A DNA stretch of 64,000 bases from UBA993 sp964436815. GTDB lineage: Bacteria > Bacillota > Dethiobacteria > DTU022. The notes under the pieces were generated by a model, which saw only the letters and a list, made by a program, of their open reading frames with translations, was not told where the DNA came from and ran no database searches. The position numbers were made by a program, and so were the translations under genes. The first letter of the stretch is position 1. Each line of letters starts with the position of its first letter. Positions 1 through 8,196 of the stretch are shown here, piece by piece. The stretch is from positions 1-64,000 of the forward strand of contig CAYTER010000006.1 in assembly GCA_964436815.1 (NCBI GenBank), in the 5' to 3' direction.

Positions 1-55
1 GCGCGCTTGACTGGGGGTCAAGAGGTCGCTGGTTCAAATCCAGTCGCTCCGACCA
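1..55 (+). tRNA. tRNA-Pro (anticodon GGG), 5' part missing
   Basis: The window opens inside a tRNA. A 5-bp anticodon stem (CTTGA/TCAAG) encloses a seven-base loop CTGGGGG, giving anticodon GGG (proline). The T arm has the TTCAAAT loop, and the acceptor strand CGCTCCG is followed by A and an encoded CCA at 53-55. The 5' acceptor strand and most of the D arm lie before base 1. Confidence 0.9.
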
Positions 56-131
56 ACATTTGCACATGAGGAAGTGATGCTTAAGGTCTAATGAAGAGCA
101 TTTTTATCTCCAGAAAGGATGTGCCACAGTA

Positions 132-773
132 ATGATGAAACGGTTTTTTATAACCGCAATCGTGACATTATTGATTTTATCTATATTTGCGATGCCCGCA
201 CTGGCCGAAGTCAGCCGGTACAGGTATTCAACCATGCATTTCCGGTACATAGGCGACATCTTTCACGAAAGAACGATTGATTTTCAGCTGCACGGCGGTG
301 GCGCTTTCTTTTCCATCGAGGGTAAAGGCTCTGCCAGCGGTTCCCATTATATAACTGAAGTTGAATATAAAAAGAGAAACCCGGCAGAAGAGGTTTACCG
401 CATCACGGCACTCAGCCTGCAGGCCTATATGACCGGAACGACTGCTCTTGATGCTGCCGAAGATGAAAAATTATTGATCATGTCTGTTATTAATCTGCCT
501 AAACAGGGTGTGGAAATGGCCACCGGTGTTGAAATGGATCCGGGCGAAACCGGTTTTATCAAACACGATATTTTATCCAGCCAGAGTTCATACGGCAATT
601 ACCTGAAAATGACCAATCATTTCGGGAACACTGGCGGAACAACCAAGAGAATACTTGAAATCCCGGGTTATCTGAAAGACCAAATGCGCGTGGACGGTTA
701 TGCAGAAGTCTGGGATACGACTGAAATGAAGGATGGTAAACATAAATCAGGTTTCTGGGATATGTTGCCTTAA
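132..773 (+). CDS. Secreted hypothetical protein
   Basis: The protein has 213 residues and no family I recognise. Residues 1-25 form a clear Sec signal peptide: MMKR, a hydrophobic run, then a likely cleavage after Ala-Leu-Ala. The mature part is polar, has no cysteines I can see and no obvious repeats, so an extracellular or wall-associated role is inferred only from the leader. The start sits after a modest GAAAGGA element. It is a single gene between a tRNA and a strong terminator (795-842). Function unknown. Confidence 0.7.
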   Translation: MMKRFFITAIVTLLILSIFAMPALAEVSRYRYSTMHFRYIGDIFHERTIDFQLHGGGAFFSIEGKGSASGSHYITEVEYKKRNPAEEVYRITALSLQAYMTGTTALDAAEDEKLLIMSVINLPKQGVEMATGVEMDPGETGFIKHDILSSQSSYGNYLKMTNHFGNTGGTTKRILEIPGYLKDQMRVDGYAEVWDTTEMKDGKHKSGFWDMLP

Positions 774-794
774 ACGATCTGAGATTTAACAGCG

Positions 795-842
795 AAGAAG
801 GTTTTCAAGCTCGAAAAGGCTTTAGAAAACCTTCTTTTTTTT
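795..842 (+). terminator. Rho-independent terminator after the secreted protein
   Basis: A 12-bp stem (AAGAAGGTTTTC at 795-806 with GAAAACCTTCTT at 825-836), with a smaller AAGC/GCTT stem inside the loop, runs into a T tract. It ends just where the next promoter's -35 element begins. Confidence 0.85.
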
Positions 843-869
843 GACAGTGAAAATATTGACCGATATACT
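841..869 (+). promoter_or_regulatory. Sigma-A promoter of the aminomutase gene
   Basis: TTGACA at 841-846 and TATACT at 864-869 are separated by 17 bases, close to the ideal housekeeping promoter. It abuts the preceding terminator and drives the single gene that starts at 917 (or 890). Confidence 0.8.
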
Positions 870-916
870 AACAATGAGAGCGTCAATAAATGACAGAAGA
901 GGAGGTCATAACAGGG

Positions 917-2155
917 ATGGCTGAAGAAACCCTACATGAAAAACAGCAGAAATCCTTTTTTCGAGCCGAGGTGCTGAGGGGCAACATTGCTGATTACCAG
1001 GAAGCTTTAAAAACTATCCCTACCGGATTTGGACGATGGCCGCAGATTTTAGATTACCAGGAGAAAATCAAGAGCTATTTTAAAGCGAGCGATGAAGATT
1101 GGGGAAATTGGCATTGGCAGTTCAAAAACAGGATCACAGACACCGCCGTTTTAAAAGAGCTCTTACCGCTTGACGATGCTGAGCTGGAAGAGATTGAAAA
1201 AACAGGATCCCAATACCGTTGGGCTATTTCACCATACTATCTGAGTCTGATTGATCCCGAAGTAAAGAACGATCCGGTAAAAATGCAGTCAATTCCTTCA
1301 CTTAATGAATATCTGGATCACGGTGGCTACGAAGATCCGATGGCGGAAGAATATACTTCCCCCACACCGGCCGTAACCCGTCGGTATGCCGATCGGCTGA
1401 TTGTGAAGGTTACCAACCAGTGTGCGATGTACTGCCGGCATTGCCAGCGGCGCAGGGCAATCGGTGAACATGATTTGGTTACGCCCCGGGCAGAGCTGGA
1501 AGAAGCGATTGAGTATATTCGCCGCAACAAGGAAGTCAGGGATGTCCTCTTAACCGGTGGTGACGGTTTCATGATTGATAATAAGGTGATCTCCTGGCTT
1601 TTAAATGAGCTGGAAGATATACCCCATATTGAAATCAAGCGTTTTGGAACGCGCACTCCCGTTACCATGCCGCAACGCATTGATGATGAGCTCTGTCAGA
1701 TTTTATCTGAGCACCTTCCGCTCTATGTCAATACCCATTTCAACCATCCCCAGGAAGTTACACCACGCGCCCGCGAAGCCTGTTTTAAGCTGGCCAGAAC
1801 GGGAGTAAGTTTGGGCAATCAGTCTGTTTTATTAAAAGGGGTTAACAATGATCCGTATGTGATCCGGAAACTCAATCAGGATTTACTGAAAATTATGGTG
1901 CGGCCTTATTATATTTTCCATGCCAAGGCGGTCAGAGGCACAACACATTTCAGGACCAAGGTTGAAGAGGGCATAGAAATAATGGAGAAGCTCCGTGGCT
2001 TTACATCCGGTCTTGCTGTTCCGACTTTCGTTGTTAACGCTCCGCTGGGTCGCGGGAAAACGCCGATGCTTCCTGAATACCTGGTCAGCAGCGGTAAAGA
2101 CTATATCATGATCAGAACCTGGGAAAACAAAATTGTTCGCTACGAAAACAAGTAA
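917..2155 (+). CDS. eam: Glutamate 2,3-aminomutase (radical SAM, KamA family)
   Basis: A radical SAM/PLP aminomutase that would convert L-glutamate to beta-glutamate, a compatible solute. The radical-SAM Cys-x3-Cys-x2-Cys motif is in CAMYCRHC, and the PLP lysine lies in the GRGKTP motif. In lysine 2,3-aminomutase, two aspartates (D293 and D330) bind the substrate amino group; here the equivalents are Lys (codon 1925-1927, in FHAKAVRG) and Asn (codon 2036-2038, in VVNAP). These are the replacements described for the Clostridioides difficile glutamate enzyme (Lys332/Asn369), with the same 37-residue spacing, so lysine is an unlikely substrate. ATG 917 follows GGAGG at 901-905 (spacing 11); an in-frame ATG at 890 has a poor ribosome site. 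It is transcribed alone and converges with the next gene. Confidence 0.85.
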   Translation: MAEETLHEKQQKSFFRAEVLRGNIADYQEALKTIPTGFGRWPQILDYQEKIKSYFKASDEDWGNWHWQFKNRITDTAVLKELLPLDDAELEEIEKTGSQYRWAISPYYLSLIDPEVKNDPVKMQSIPSLNEYLDHGGYEDPMAEEYTSPTPAVTRRYADRLIVKVTNQCAMYCRHCQRRRAIGEHDLVTPRAELEEAIEYIRRNKEVRDVLLTGGDGFMIDNKVISWLLNELEDIPHIEIKRFGTRTPVTMPQRIDDELCQILSEHLPLYVNTHFNHPQEVTPRAREACFKLARTGVSLGNQSVLLKGVNNDPYVIRKLNQDLLKIMVRPYYIFHAKAVRGTTHFRTKVEEGIEIMEKLRGFTSGLAVPTFVVNAPLGRGKTPMLPEYLVSSGKDYIMIRTWENKIVRYENK

Positions 2156-2170
2156 AAAGTCGAGATAAAA

Positions 2171-3232
2171 TCAATCGCGTGCATATTTTAAAATAGGCTC
2201 AATATCCACATATTGATCCATATTGCTCCGGACAATCTCGATTGCTTCTTTGTTCTTCGGGTGAATGCTGCGATAAACACTCTGCAGGTTTTCAACGGTT
2301 GTATAAGTATCTTCATGGACAAGAATCACCGGGACTCCTTTTTCTTCCGCCTGAGAAAGGACACGGACGTCGGGGTAAAGACCGCCGGTAAAAATGATGA
2401 CTGACGTGCTGGTTTCCAGGGCAGTAAGCGCCATATCGCTGCGATCGCCACCGGTTATTAAAGCTTTATTCGGCGCCCTTCGTAGATAACCTAAGGCGCT
2501 TTCAATGGTCATAGTTCCAATTATCACTTCCTCGACCAGCCGGTTTAGCTGATCAGGCGCAGCCAGTAATTCACCGTGAAGTGCATCATAGAACTCGGCA
2601 ACTGTCGGTGAAGATATTTCAATTCTGCGCGGAACTACTCCCAGAATCGGATATCCGCGTTCTTCGAGAATGTTTTTATAAATACTGCTGCTTTTATTCC
2701 ACTGTGCCTGTGAAACATTATTGATAATGCAGCCGATAATGCTAACATCTTTCTCTGCCCAAGCGCTTAAATTAAGTAGGTTTTCATCTAGCTGGAAATC
2801 ATCATCCGCCCGGATTACCGGTAAAGCAACAGCGCCAAGTTTCGAAGCCAGGGAAAAATCGTCCAGTCCCAGGTTGGAACCGACAAATGGTTCGTAACTG
2901 CCGTCGATTAAAGCAAAATCATAGCCCTCTGTGCATTCAGTATAAGCTTTGATAATGCGCGGTAAAATATTTGACTGTTCTTTTAGAAAGTGGGCAGTCA
3001 AATAATGGGCATTGACCGTTACCGGTGAGATCAGGCTGCTGCTGAACGGTAACTCAAAAATTTCCCGCATCAGAACAACATCGTCATCGTTTTTTTTGTC
3101 CGCGCTTTTACGAAAGCCAATCGGTTTAAAATATGAGATTTTATAACCGGCATCTTTTAATTTCAGGCCTATTCCCAGGGCAGTTGCTGTTTTACCGCCC
3201 CCGGCTTTTCCGGAAAAGTAGATCGCTTTCAT
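2171..3232 (-). CDS. P-loop (BioD-like) and DRTGG-domain protein, partner of acyl-CoA synthetase
   Basis: The protein has 353 residues. Residues 1-~210 form a BioD/CobB-like P-loop domain with Walker A GKAGGGKT at residues 8-15. The C-terminal ~130 residues resemble a DRTGG domain. This architecture matches the N-terminal, non-catalytic part of long phosphotransacetylases, and such proteins commonly stand beside ADP-forming acetyl-CoA synthetases. There is no phosphotransacetylase catalytic domain, so the role is probably regulatory or nucleotide-sensing (inference). Its ATG overlaps the stop codon of the upstream synthetase by 4 bases (ATGA), which implies translational coupling. Confidence 0.7.
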   Translation of the reverse strand: MKAIYFSGKAGGGKTATALGIGLKLKDAGYKISYFKPIGFRKSADKKNDDDVVLMREIFELPFSSSLISPVTVNAHYLTAHFLKEQSNILPRIIKAYTECTEGYDFALIDGSYEPFVGSNLGLDDFSLASKLGAVALPVIRADDDFQLDENLLNLSAWAEKDVSIIGCIINNVSQAQWNKSSSIYKNILEERGYPILGVVPRRIEISSPTVAEFYDALHGELLAAPDQLNRLVEEVIIGTMTIESALGYLRRAPNKALITGGDRSDMALTALETSTSVIIFTGGLYPDVRVLSQAEEKGVPVILVHEDTYTTVENLQSVYRSIHPKNKEAIEIVRSNMDQYVDIEPILKYARD

Positions 3233-5367
3233 TTATGATCACCTCGCAGTTCATGTTCTTTCTCTTCAATAGTAATTTTTACATCCAGGGCTGTAACACC
3301 CCGGGCATGAACACGTATCGGGTTAATATCCATTTCAGTTATCTGATCCAGTTCTGTTACCAGCAAAGCTGTGCGCAAGATTGAGTCGATCAGGGCTTCC
3401 ATATCTGCCGGTTTTTTGCCCCGATATCCCTTTAATAGCGTGTAAGCCTTGGTCTCGGCAATCATTTTTTCGACTTCATCGTGTGTTTTGAGGGCCGATG
3501 CCAGCCGAAAGGTTACCTCTTCCAGCAAATTGACGTATATGCCACCAAGGCCAAAGACGATTAGAGGCCCGAACTGAATATCCCTTGACATTCCAACAAT
3601 AACTTCGACTCCGTCGTCTACCATATTTTGGACTTCAATGCCGTAGATAGGCGCTTCCGGCATGTAGTATTTTACCTTTTCCATGATCCTGTTAAAAGCC
3701 TTGCGTACTTCAATTTCGCTGTGCAGACCGATCTCAACTCCGCCGACATCGGTTTTATGGGCGATACGGGGAGAAGAAATTTTTAAAGCAACAGGCAAAC
3801 CTATTCTATCAGCAATTTCTGCAGCCTGGTCTTCAGTTTCAGCGAGGATGTTTTTACTGACCGGTATGCCGTATGCGGCCATCATCGCTGAAGCTTCATG
3901 CCCAAGCAGAACCACCCTGCGGTCAGCCAGCACACTTTTAATGATATTTTCGGCAATATTACGGTTAATGTCGGGAAACTCCGCTGAATCTTTTATTGCG
4001 GGTTTATTTCTATATTCTGCATAGTTGAGCATGCCTTTTAAAGAACGAACTGATGGTTCCGGAAAAGTGAAGGTTGGGATGCCATTTTCTGTAAGATAAC
4101 TTTTTCCTGCCTGGAGCGACTTTCCACCCATATATACTGCCATCAACGGTTTATTGGTATAGCGTTTACTTAATTCAACTACAGATCGGGCCGTTTCTTC
4201 AGGTTCGGTTACAGCTGCCGGACAGAGCAGAACTAAGGCGCTGTCCACATTTTTGTCCTGAAGGATGGTTTCAAGCGCGAAGTGATAACGGTCATTGCGG
4301 GCATCGCCGATCAGGTCGACAGGATTGTAAATGTTTGCCGCCGGCGGTAGTTTGGAACGCAGAAAATCTATAGTTTCCTTGGTAAAACGGGCCATTTTGA
4401 GGCCGTTTTTCTCAACAGCATCAGTTGTAACGATGGCCGGTCCGCCTGCATTAGTGACGATTGCTACCCGATTATTGCGGGGAAGCGGTTGTGAAGAAAA
4501 GGCGCGGGCCAGATCGAACAGATCGTTCATGCTGTTTGCCCGCAGAACACCGCACTGCTTAAAAGCTGCATCATAAGCCCGGTCACTACCGGCCAGGGCT
4601 CCGGTATGTGAACTTGCTGCCTGAGCCCCTGCGGTACTGGTTCCGGACTTGAGAATAATAATCGGTTTCTTTCTAGCGGCTTCAGTACAAACTTTAACAA
4701 AACGGTCGCCGTTGGTTACGTCTTCGATGTAGCAGAGTATTACATTGGTATGAGGATCATCAGCGCAGTTTTCGATAAAATCTATTTCATTAAGATCGGC
4801 TTTATTGCCCAGGCTGACAAAGCTGGAAAAACCGATCCCCATTTCAAAACTCCAATCCAGAATTGAAACCAGCATTGCCCCGCTCTGAGATATAAAAGAA
4901 ATATTGCCCCGGTTTGGAAAGCCGTTGGCAAAAGAAGCATTTAAAGGGGAGTGAGTGTCCATGAGCCCGACACAATTTGGGCCGAGCATCCGCATCTCGA
5001 AATCGCTGCAGATTTTTAGAAGTTCCTGCTCAAGTTTTAAACCTTCACGCCCGACCTCCTTAAAGCCGGCTGTAATAACGATCAAACCCTTAACCCCTAT
5101 TTCACCGCATTCACGGGCAACCAAATTTACTTTGTCAGCAGGGATAGAAAGCACCGCAAGATCGACCGGTGCGCCGATATCTTTTACACTGCAGTAAGAT
5201 TTAAGCCCTTTAATTTCAGCTTCACGCGGGTTGACCGGGTAAATAAGGCCTTCGTATCCGCTTGTCATAATATTATTAATGATGGCATGTCCGATTTTTT
5301 GGGGGGACTGGGAAGCGCCAACAACGGCTACCTGTTTTGGGTTAAAAAGAAATTCGAGTGAGCTCAT
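3229..5367 (-). CDS. ADP-forming acetate/acyl-CoA ligase (fused alpha-beta)
   Basis: This enzyme converts acyl-CoA + ADP + phosphate to acid + ATP + CoA, so it conserves energy at the end of amino acid fermentation. In order, the 712 residues hold a CoA-binding Rossmann domain (residues 5-~130), a succinyl-CoA-ligase-like domain with the phosphorylated histidine at about residue 254 (SSHTGAL), a ligase/CoA linker, and an ATP-grasp domain from about residue 490 onwards. The length is normal for the one-chain ACD form. It is first in a two-gene operon with the P-loop/DRTGG protein. The acyl group cannot be told from sequence; acetate, branched-chain and aryl acids are all possible. Confidence 0.9.
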   Translation of the reverse strand: MSSLEFLFNPKQVAVVGASQSPQKIGHAIINNIMTSGYEGLIYPVNPREAEIKGLKSYCSVKDIGAPVDLAVLSIPADKVNLVARECGEIGVKGLIVITAGFKEVGREGLKLEQELLKICSDFEMRMLGPNCVGLMDTHSPLNASFANGFPNRGNISFISQSGAMLVSILDWSFEMGIGFSSFVSLGNKADLNEIDFIENCADDPHTNVILCYIEDVTNGDRFVKVCTEAARKKPIIILKSGTSTAGAQAASSHTGALAGSDRAYDAAFKQCGVLRANSMNDLFDLARAFSSQPLPRNNRVAIVTNAGGPAIVTTDAVEKNGLKMARFTKETIDFLRSKLPPAANIYNPVDLIGDARNDRYHFALETILQDKNVDSALVLLCPAAVTEPEETARSVVELSKRYTNKPLMAVYMGGKSLQAGKSYLTENGIPTFTFPEPSVRSLKGMLNYAEYRNKPAIKDSAEFPDINRNIAENIIKSVLADRRVVLLGHEASAMMAAYGIPVSKNILAETEDQAAEIADRIGLPVALKISSPRIAHKTDVGGVEIGLHSEIEVRKAFNRIMEKVKYYMPEAPIYGIEVQNMVDDGVEVIVGMSRDIQFGPLIVFGLGGIYVNLLEEVTFRLASALKTHDEVEKMIAETKAYTLLKGYRGKKPADMEALIDSILRTALLVTELDQITEMDINPIRVHARGVTALDVKITIEEKEHELRGDHK

Positions 5368-5516
5368 CTGGCATTACCTTTCAATTTAAAGCACTAGTAC
5401 TGTTTCATCTTTTATTGTATAGAATCCAGTCTGGTTTCGCAATGAAGATAAAAAAGCAGAATTGAATCTTTCAGAAAACAGCTTAATATGGGCATTTGAC
5501 TGCAAAAGGGGTTTGA

Positions 5517-5544
5517 TTGACTTTTACAATTAATTTGTTAAAAT
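5517..5544 (+). promoter_or_regulatory. Promoter of speD-speE-ndk
   Basis: TTGACT at 5517-5522 and TAAAAT at 5539-5544, spacer 16 bases, lie about 50 bases before the speD start. Confidence 0.6.
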
Positions 5545-5596
5545 GTATCTTGACGCTTTTCATCTGATAAAAAATATTTAAAAGGAGGTATTAGAG

Positions 5597-5980
5597 ATGA
5601 GCGCTTTAGGCCGTCATATCTTGGCTGAGTTTTACGGCTGTCCACAGGATGTACTGTGCAACCTTGAGCTGATCAAGGAGCGCATGGTGGAAGCCGCCAT
5701 TGAAGCTGGGGCTGAAGTGAGAGAAACTGTTTTTCATCAGTTCTGTCCCCAGGGCGTCAGCGGCGTAGTTGTCATATCAGAATCTCATCTGGCTATTCAT
5801 ACATGGCCGGAGTATGGCTACGCTGCGGTTGACGTTTTCACCTGTGGTCAAACCGTCAATCCATGGGTGTCCTGTAACTACTTGAAACAAGCTTTCTCAG
5901 CCCAGAATATGTCGGCCCGGGAAATCAAGCGCGGTATCTTTGACGTTGACCTTGAACATAAAACAGCAGCGAACTATTAA
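5597..5980 (+). CDS. speD: S-adenosylmethionine decarboxylase proenzyme
   Basis: It makes decarboxylated AdoMet, the aminopropyl donor for spermidine. The 127-residue chain has the short prokaryotic form. The self-cleavage site is Glu62-Ser63 in SESHLAIHTWPE; Ser63 becomes the pyruvoyl cofactor, as in the Thermotoga enzyme. A conserved Cys lies in DVFTCG. The start follows AAAGGAGG. It leads speD-speE-ndk with gaps of about 20 bases. Confidence 0.95.
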   Translation: MSALGRHILAEFYGCPQDVLCNLELIKERMVEAAIEAGAEVRETVFHQFCPQGVSGVVVISESHLAIHTWPEYGYAAVDVFTCGQTVNPWVSCNYLKQAFSAQNMSAREIKRGIFDVDLEHKTAANY

Positions 5981-6000
5981 GCCTTTACTGGCAGGGGAGT

Positions 6001-6915
6001 ATGGAAATGTCCTTTAATGAGCATAAATGGTTTATTGAACATACTTCTCCCGGTACAGCCCACATGTTCGGGGTTACAAATTTCCTCAAAAGCAGGCGCA
6101 CAGCATATCAGCAAGTCGAAGTCGCTGATACGGAACTGTTCGGGCGGATATTGATCCTGGATGGAAAAATTCAATCATCTGAATATGATGAATACATTTA
6201 TCATGAGGCGCTGGTCCACCCGGCTATGCTGGTTTGTCCGGCGCCTCGGCGTGTACTGGTAACCGGTGGTGGAGAAGGAGCTACTTTGAGGGAGGTATTT
6301 CGTCATCCCTCAGTTGAAAAACTGGTAATGGTCGATCTCGATCAGGAGGTAGTAGAGATCTGCAGGGAGTTATTAACCTCATGGCACCAAGGCAGTTTTG
6401 ATGACAAACGCCTTGAGCTGCTTTTTATGGACGCCCGGGAGTATCTCGAACAGACTGATCAGCTCTTCGATGTGATTATCAGCGATGTGCCTGAGCCGGT
6501 TGAAGCAAGCCCGGCTTTAAAGCTTTTTACACAACAGTATTTTGATTTGATTAAAAAGCATTTGGCCCCGGGTGGTCTTTTTTCAATGCAAGCGGGAGAT
6601 TACGGTCTACCGTTTATTGAAGCGCACAGCGCAATTTACAATACTGTCCGCCGGGTAATGCCCTTTAGCCTCTCCTATCGTTCATTCATCGCCTCTTTTA
6701 ATACCGAGTGGGGCTTCATCATCGCCGGGGCGGAGGAGAACGAGTTTCCCAAAGCGGAGGTTATTAACCGCCTGATTAAAAAACGGGGTTTAGATTTGCG
6801 CTATTTTGATGGTGAGACAGCCAGAAGTATGTTTTCATTGCCAAAGGATATTAGGAAAAGGCTGGCTGCTGAATCCAGGGTTATTGATGATCATAATTTA
6901 ATAACTATTTTTTAG
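6001..6915 (+). CDS. speE: Spermidine synthase (aminopropyltransferase)
   Basis: It transfers an aminopropyl group from decarboxylated AdoMet to putrescine or a related amine, releasing methylthioadenosine (MTA). The 304 residues have the small N-terminal beta domain and then the Rossmann-like fold with the GGGEG motif in VTGGGEGATLRE. The usual active-site D-S-[ST]-D-P-x-GP segment reads SDVPEPVEASPA: the first Asp is kept, the second is Glu and the GP is lost. The acceptor amine may therefore differ (agmatine or a longer polyamine). It is 20 bases after speD, which fixes the pathway. MTA recycling genes lie at 41605-44802. Confidence 0.88.
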   Translation: MEMSFNEHKWFIEHTSPGTAHMFGVTNFLKSRRTAYQQVEVADTELFGRILILDGKIQSSEYDEYIYHEALVHPAMLVCPAPRRVLVTGGGEGATLREVFRHPSVEKLVMVDLDQEVVEICRELLTSWHQGSFDDKRLELLFMDAREYLEQTDQLFDVIISDVPEPVEASPALKLFTQQYFDLIKKHLAPGGLFSMQAGDYGLPFIEAHSAIYNTVRRVMPFSLSYRSFIASFNTEWGFIIAGAEENEFPKAEVINRLIKKRGLDLRYFDGETARSMFSLPKDIRKRLAAESRVIDDHNLITIF

Positions 6916-6937
6916 CGCTGGAGAAAGGAGACTGTTA

Positions 6938-7396
6938 ATGGATATAAGGGAAAGAACTTTTTTAATGGTTAAGCCGGATGGTGTTAAGCGCGCTCTGGTT
7001 GGAAATATTATCAGCCGCTTGGAAAGTAAGGGCTTAAAGCTAGTGGCTATGAAGCTTATGCTGATCAGCGGTGATCTCGCTGCCCGGCATTATGGAGAAC
7101 ACCAGGGAAAGCCATTTTATAATGGATTGATTGAATTTATTACTTCCGGACCGGTTGTAGCGATGATCTGGGAGGGAGATAAGGCAGTCGAACTGGTGCG
7201 TTCAATGATTGGAGCAACGGATCCAAGTAAAGCTGTACCGGGAACGATCAGGGGGGATCTCGCCGTCTTCACCGGAAAAAATATTGTTCATGGCTCTGAT
7301 TCAACTGCCAGTGCTGAAAGAGAAATGAAATTATTTTTTAAGAACAACGAACTTTGCGAGTATGCATTGCCTCACGAAGATTGTTTATACGACTAG
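6938..7396 (+). CDS. ndk: Nucleoside diphosphate kinase
   Basis: It exchanges the gamma phosphate between nucleoside tri- and diphosphates. The 152 residues match the family length. The N-terminal ERTFLMVKPDGV block and the phospho-histidine in NIVHGSDS are both present. It is the last gene of the speD operon, 22 bases after speE, and is followed by a terminator at 7451-7477. Confidence 0.95.
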   Translation: MDIRERTFLMVKPDGVKRALVGNIISRLESKGLKLVAMKLMLISGDLAARHYGEHQGKPFYNGLIEFITSGPVVAMIWEGDKAVELVRSMIGATDPSKAVPGTIRGDLAVFTGKNIVHGSDSTASAEREMKLFFKNNELCEYALPHEDCLYD

Positions 7397-7450
7397 GCTG
7401 ATCATTACTGAAGCTTATTCCGGTCTACAGTTGTTATCATTAATTATTTT

Positions 7451-7477
7451 AAAGCGGCATTTTTGTCGCTTTTTTTG
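7451..7477 (+). terminator. Terminator after ndk
   Basis: AAAGCGGC at 7451-7458 pairs with GTCGCTTT (one G-T pair) around a short T-rich loop, and a run of T follows. Confidence 0.75.
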
Positions 7478-7530
7478 TTGCATTTAAGAAAGAGCTGATT
7501 TATAATAAATATAACTAATTTAGTTAGTAA
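7478..7530 (+). promoter_or_regulatory. Promoter with Rrf2-type operator
   Basis: TTGCAT at 7478-7483 and TATAAT at 7501-7506 have an ideal 17-base spacer. A near-perfect palindrome AACTAA-T-TTAGTT (7513-7525) lies right after the -10 box. The 12-mer AATATAACTAAT (7508-7519) recurs exactly in the palindrome before the Rrf2 gene (9417-9428), so both are probably sites of that regulator. Confidence 0.65.
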
Positions 7531-7552
7531 TATAAAAAGGCGGTGATCAATA

Positions 7553-8143
7553 ATGTTTGCCCAAAAATGCCCGGGGCAGGATATGCGCTATTGGACAGCA
7601 GAGGATGTTTATGAAGAAAAATGTCCGGAGTGCGGGGAGTCAATCGAATTTTTCAAGACAGATATACGTTTGCGCTGTCCTAATTGCAAAACACGGGTAG
7701 CTAATCCCCGGTTTGACATGGGTTGTGCGCAGTGGTGTTCATATGCAGAACAGTGCTTAGGTTCCGGGGCGAAAGGACTGAAGACAAAGTCAATCAGGCT
7801 TGCCCTTGAGGACGAATTGATTTCTAAAGCGAACTGTTTCCCTGAAGTAGTAGATCAGGTGAAGGCAGTTTTTGAAAGAGCAGAAGAAATATGCGCAAAA
7901 GAAAAGATTGATCTGCCGCCAATAATAGCCAATGTTTTGGCCTTAATTCTTCTACGTCTTGAGCTGATCGATTCGCCGGTCGATTATTTAAAGTCAACTG
8001 GCAGCAATTTAGCGATGCCGCCAATGGTAGCCAGCGAAACAGTGCATCTGGCTGAGATGATCAAAGAAAATGATCTGACCAGCAAAGCAGCACAAACAGT
8101 TATAAATCTGCTTGATGAGATTAAAGCCAAGCAGCTTGCCTGA
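7553..8143 (+). CDS. Zinc-ribbon protein of unknown function
   Basis: The 196 residues carry two CxxC pairs near the N terminus (CPECGE and CPNCKT), and a further Cys cluster (CAQWCSYAEQC) at about residues 57-67, followed by a helical C-terminal half. Relatives are sometimes labelled phosphohydrolase, but I see no HD catalytic motif, so I do not assign an enzyme. It is first in a two-gene operon with the ferredoxin-like protein at 8197 and sits behind a probable Rrf2 operator, which suggests a role in Fe-S, nitrosative or redox stress (inference). Confidence 0.6.
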   Translation: MFAQKCPGQDMRYWTAEDVYEEKCPECGESIEFFKTDIRLRCPNCKTRVANPRFDMGCAQWCSYAEQCLGSGAKGLKTKSIRLALEDELISKANCFPEVVDQVKAVFERAEEICAKEKIDLPPIIANVLALILLRLELIDSPVDYLKSTGSNLAMPPMVASETVHLAEMIKENDLTSKAAQTVINLLDEIKAKQLA

Positions 8144-8196
8144 ATATTAACCGCTTAGCAGGATTATGATTTAACAGCAGATATGGAGGAGTCCAG

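Noticed and set aside
890..2155. Lysine 2,3-aminomutase as product of the KamA-family gene
   Set aside because: Both lysine-binding aspartates are replaced by the Lys and Asn typical of glutamate 2,3-aminomutase.
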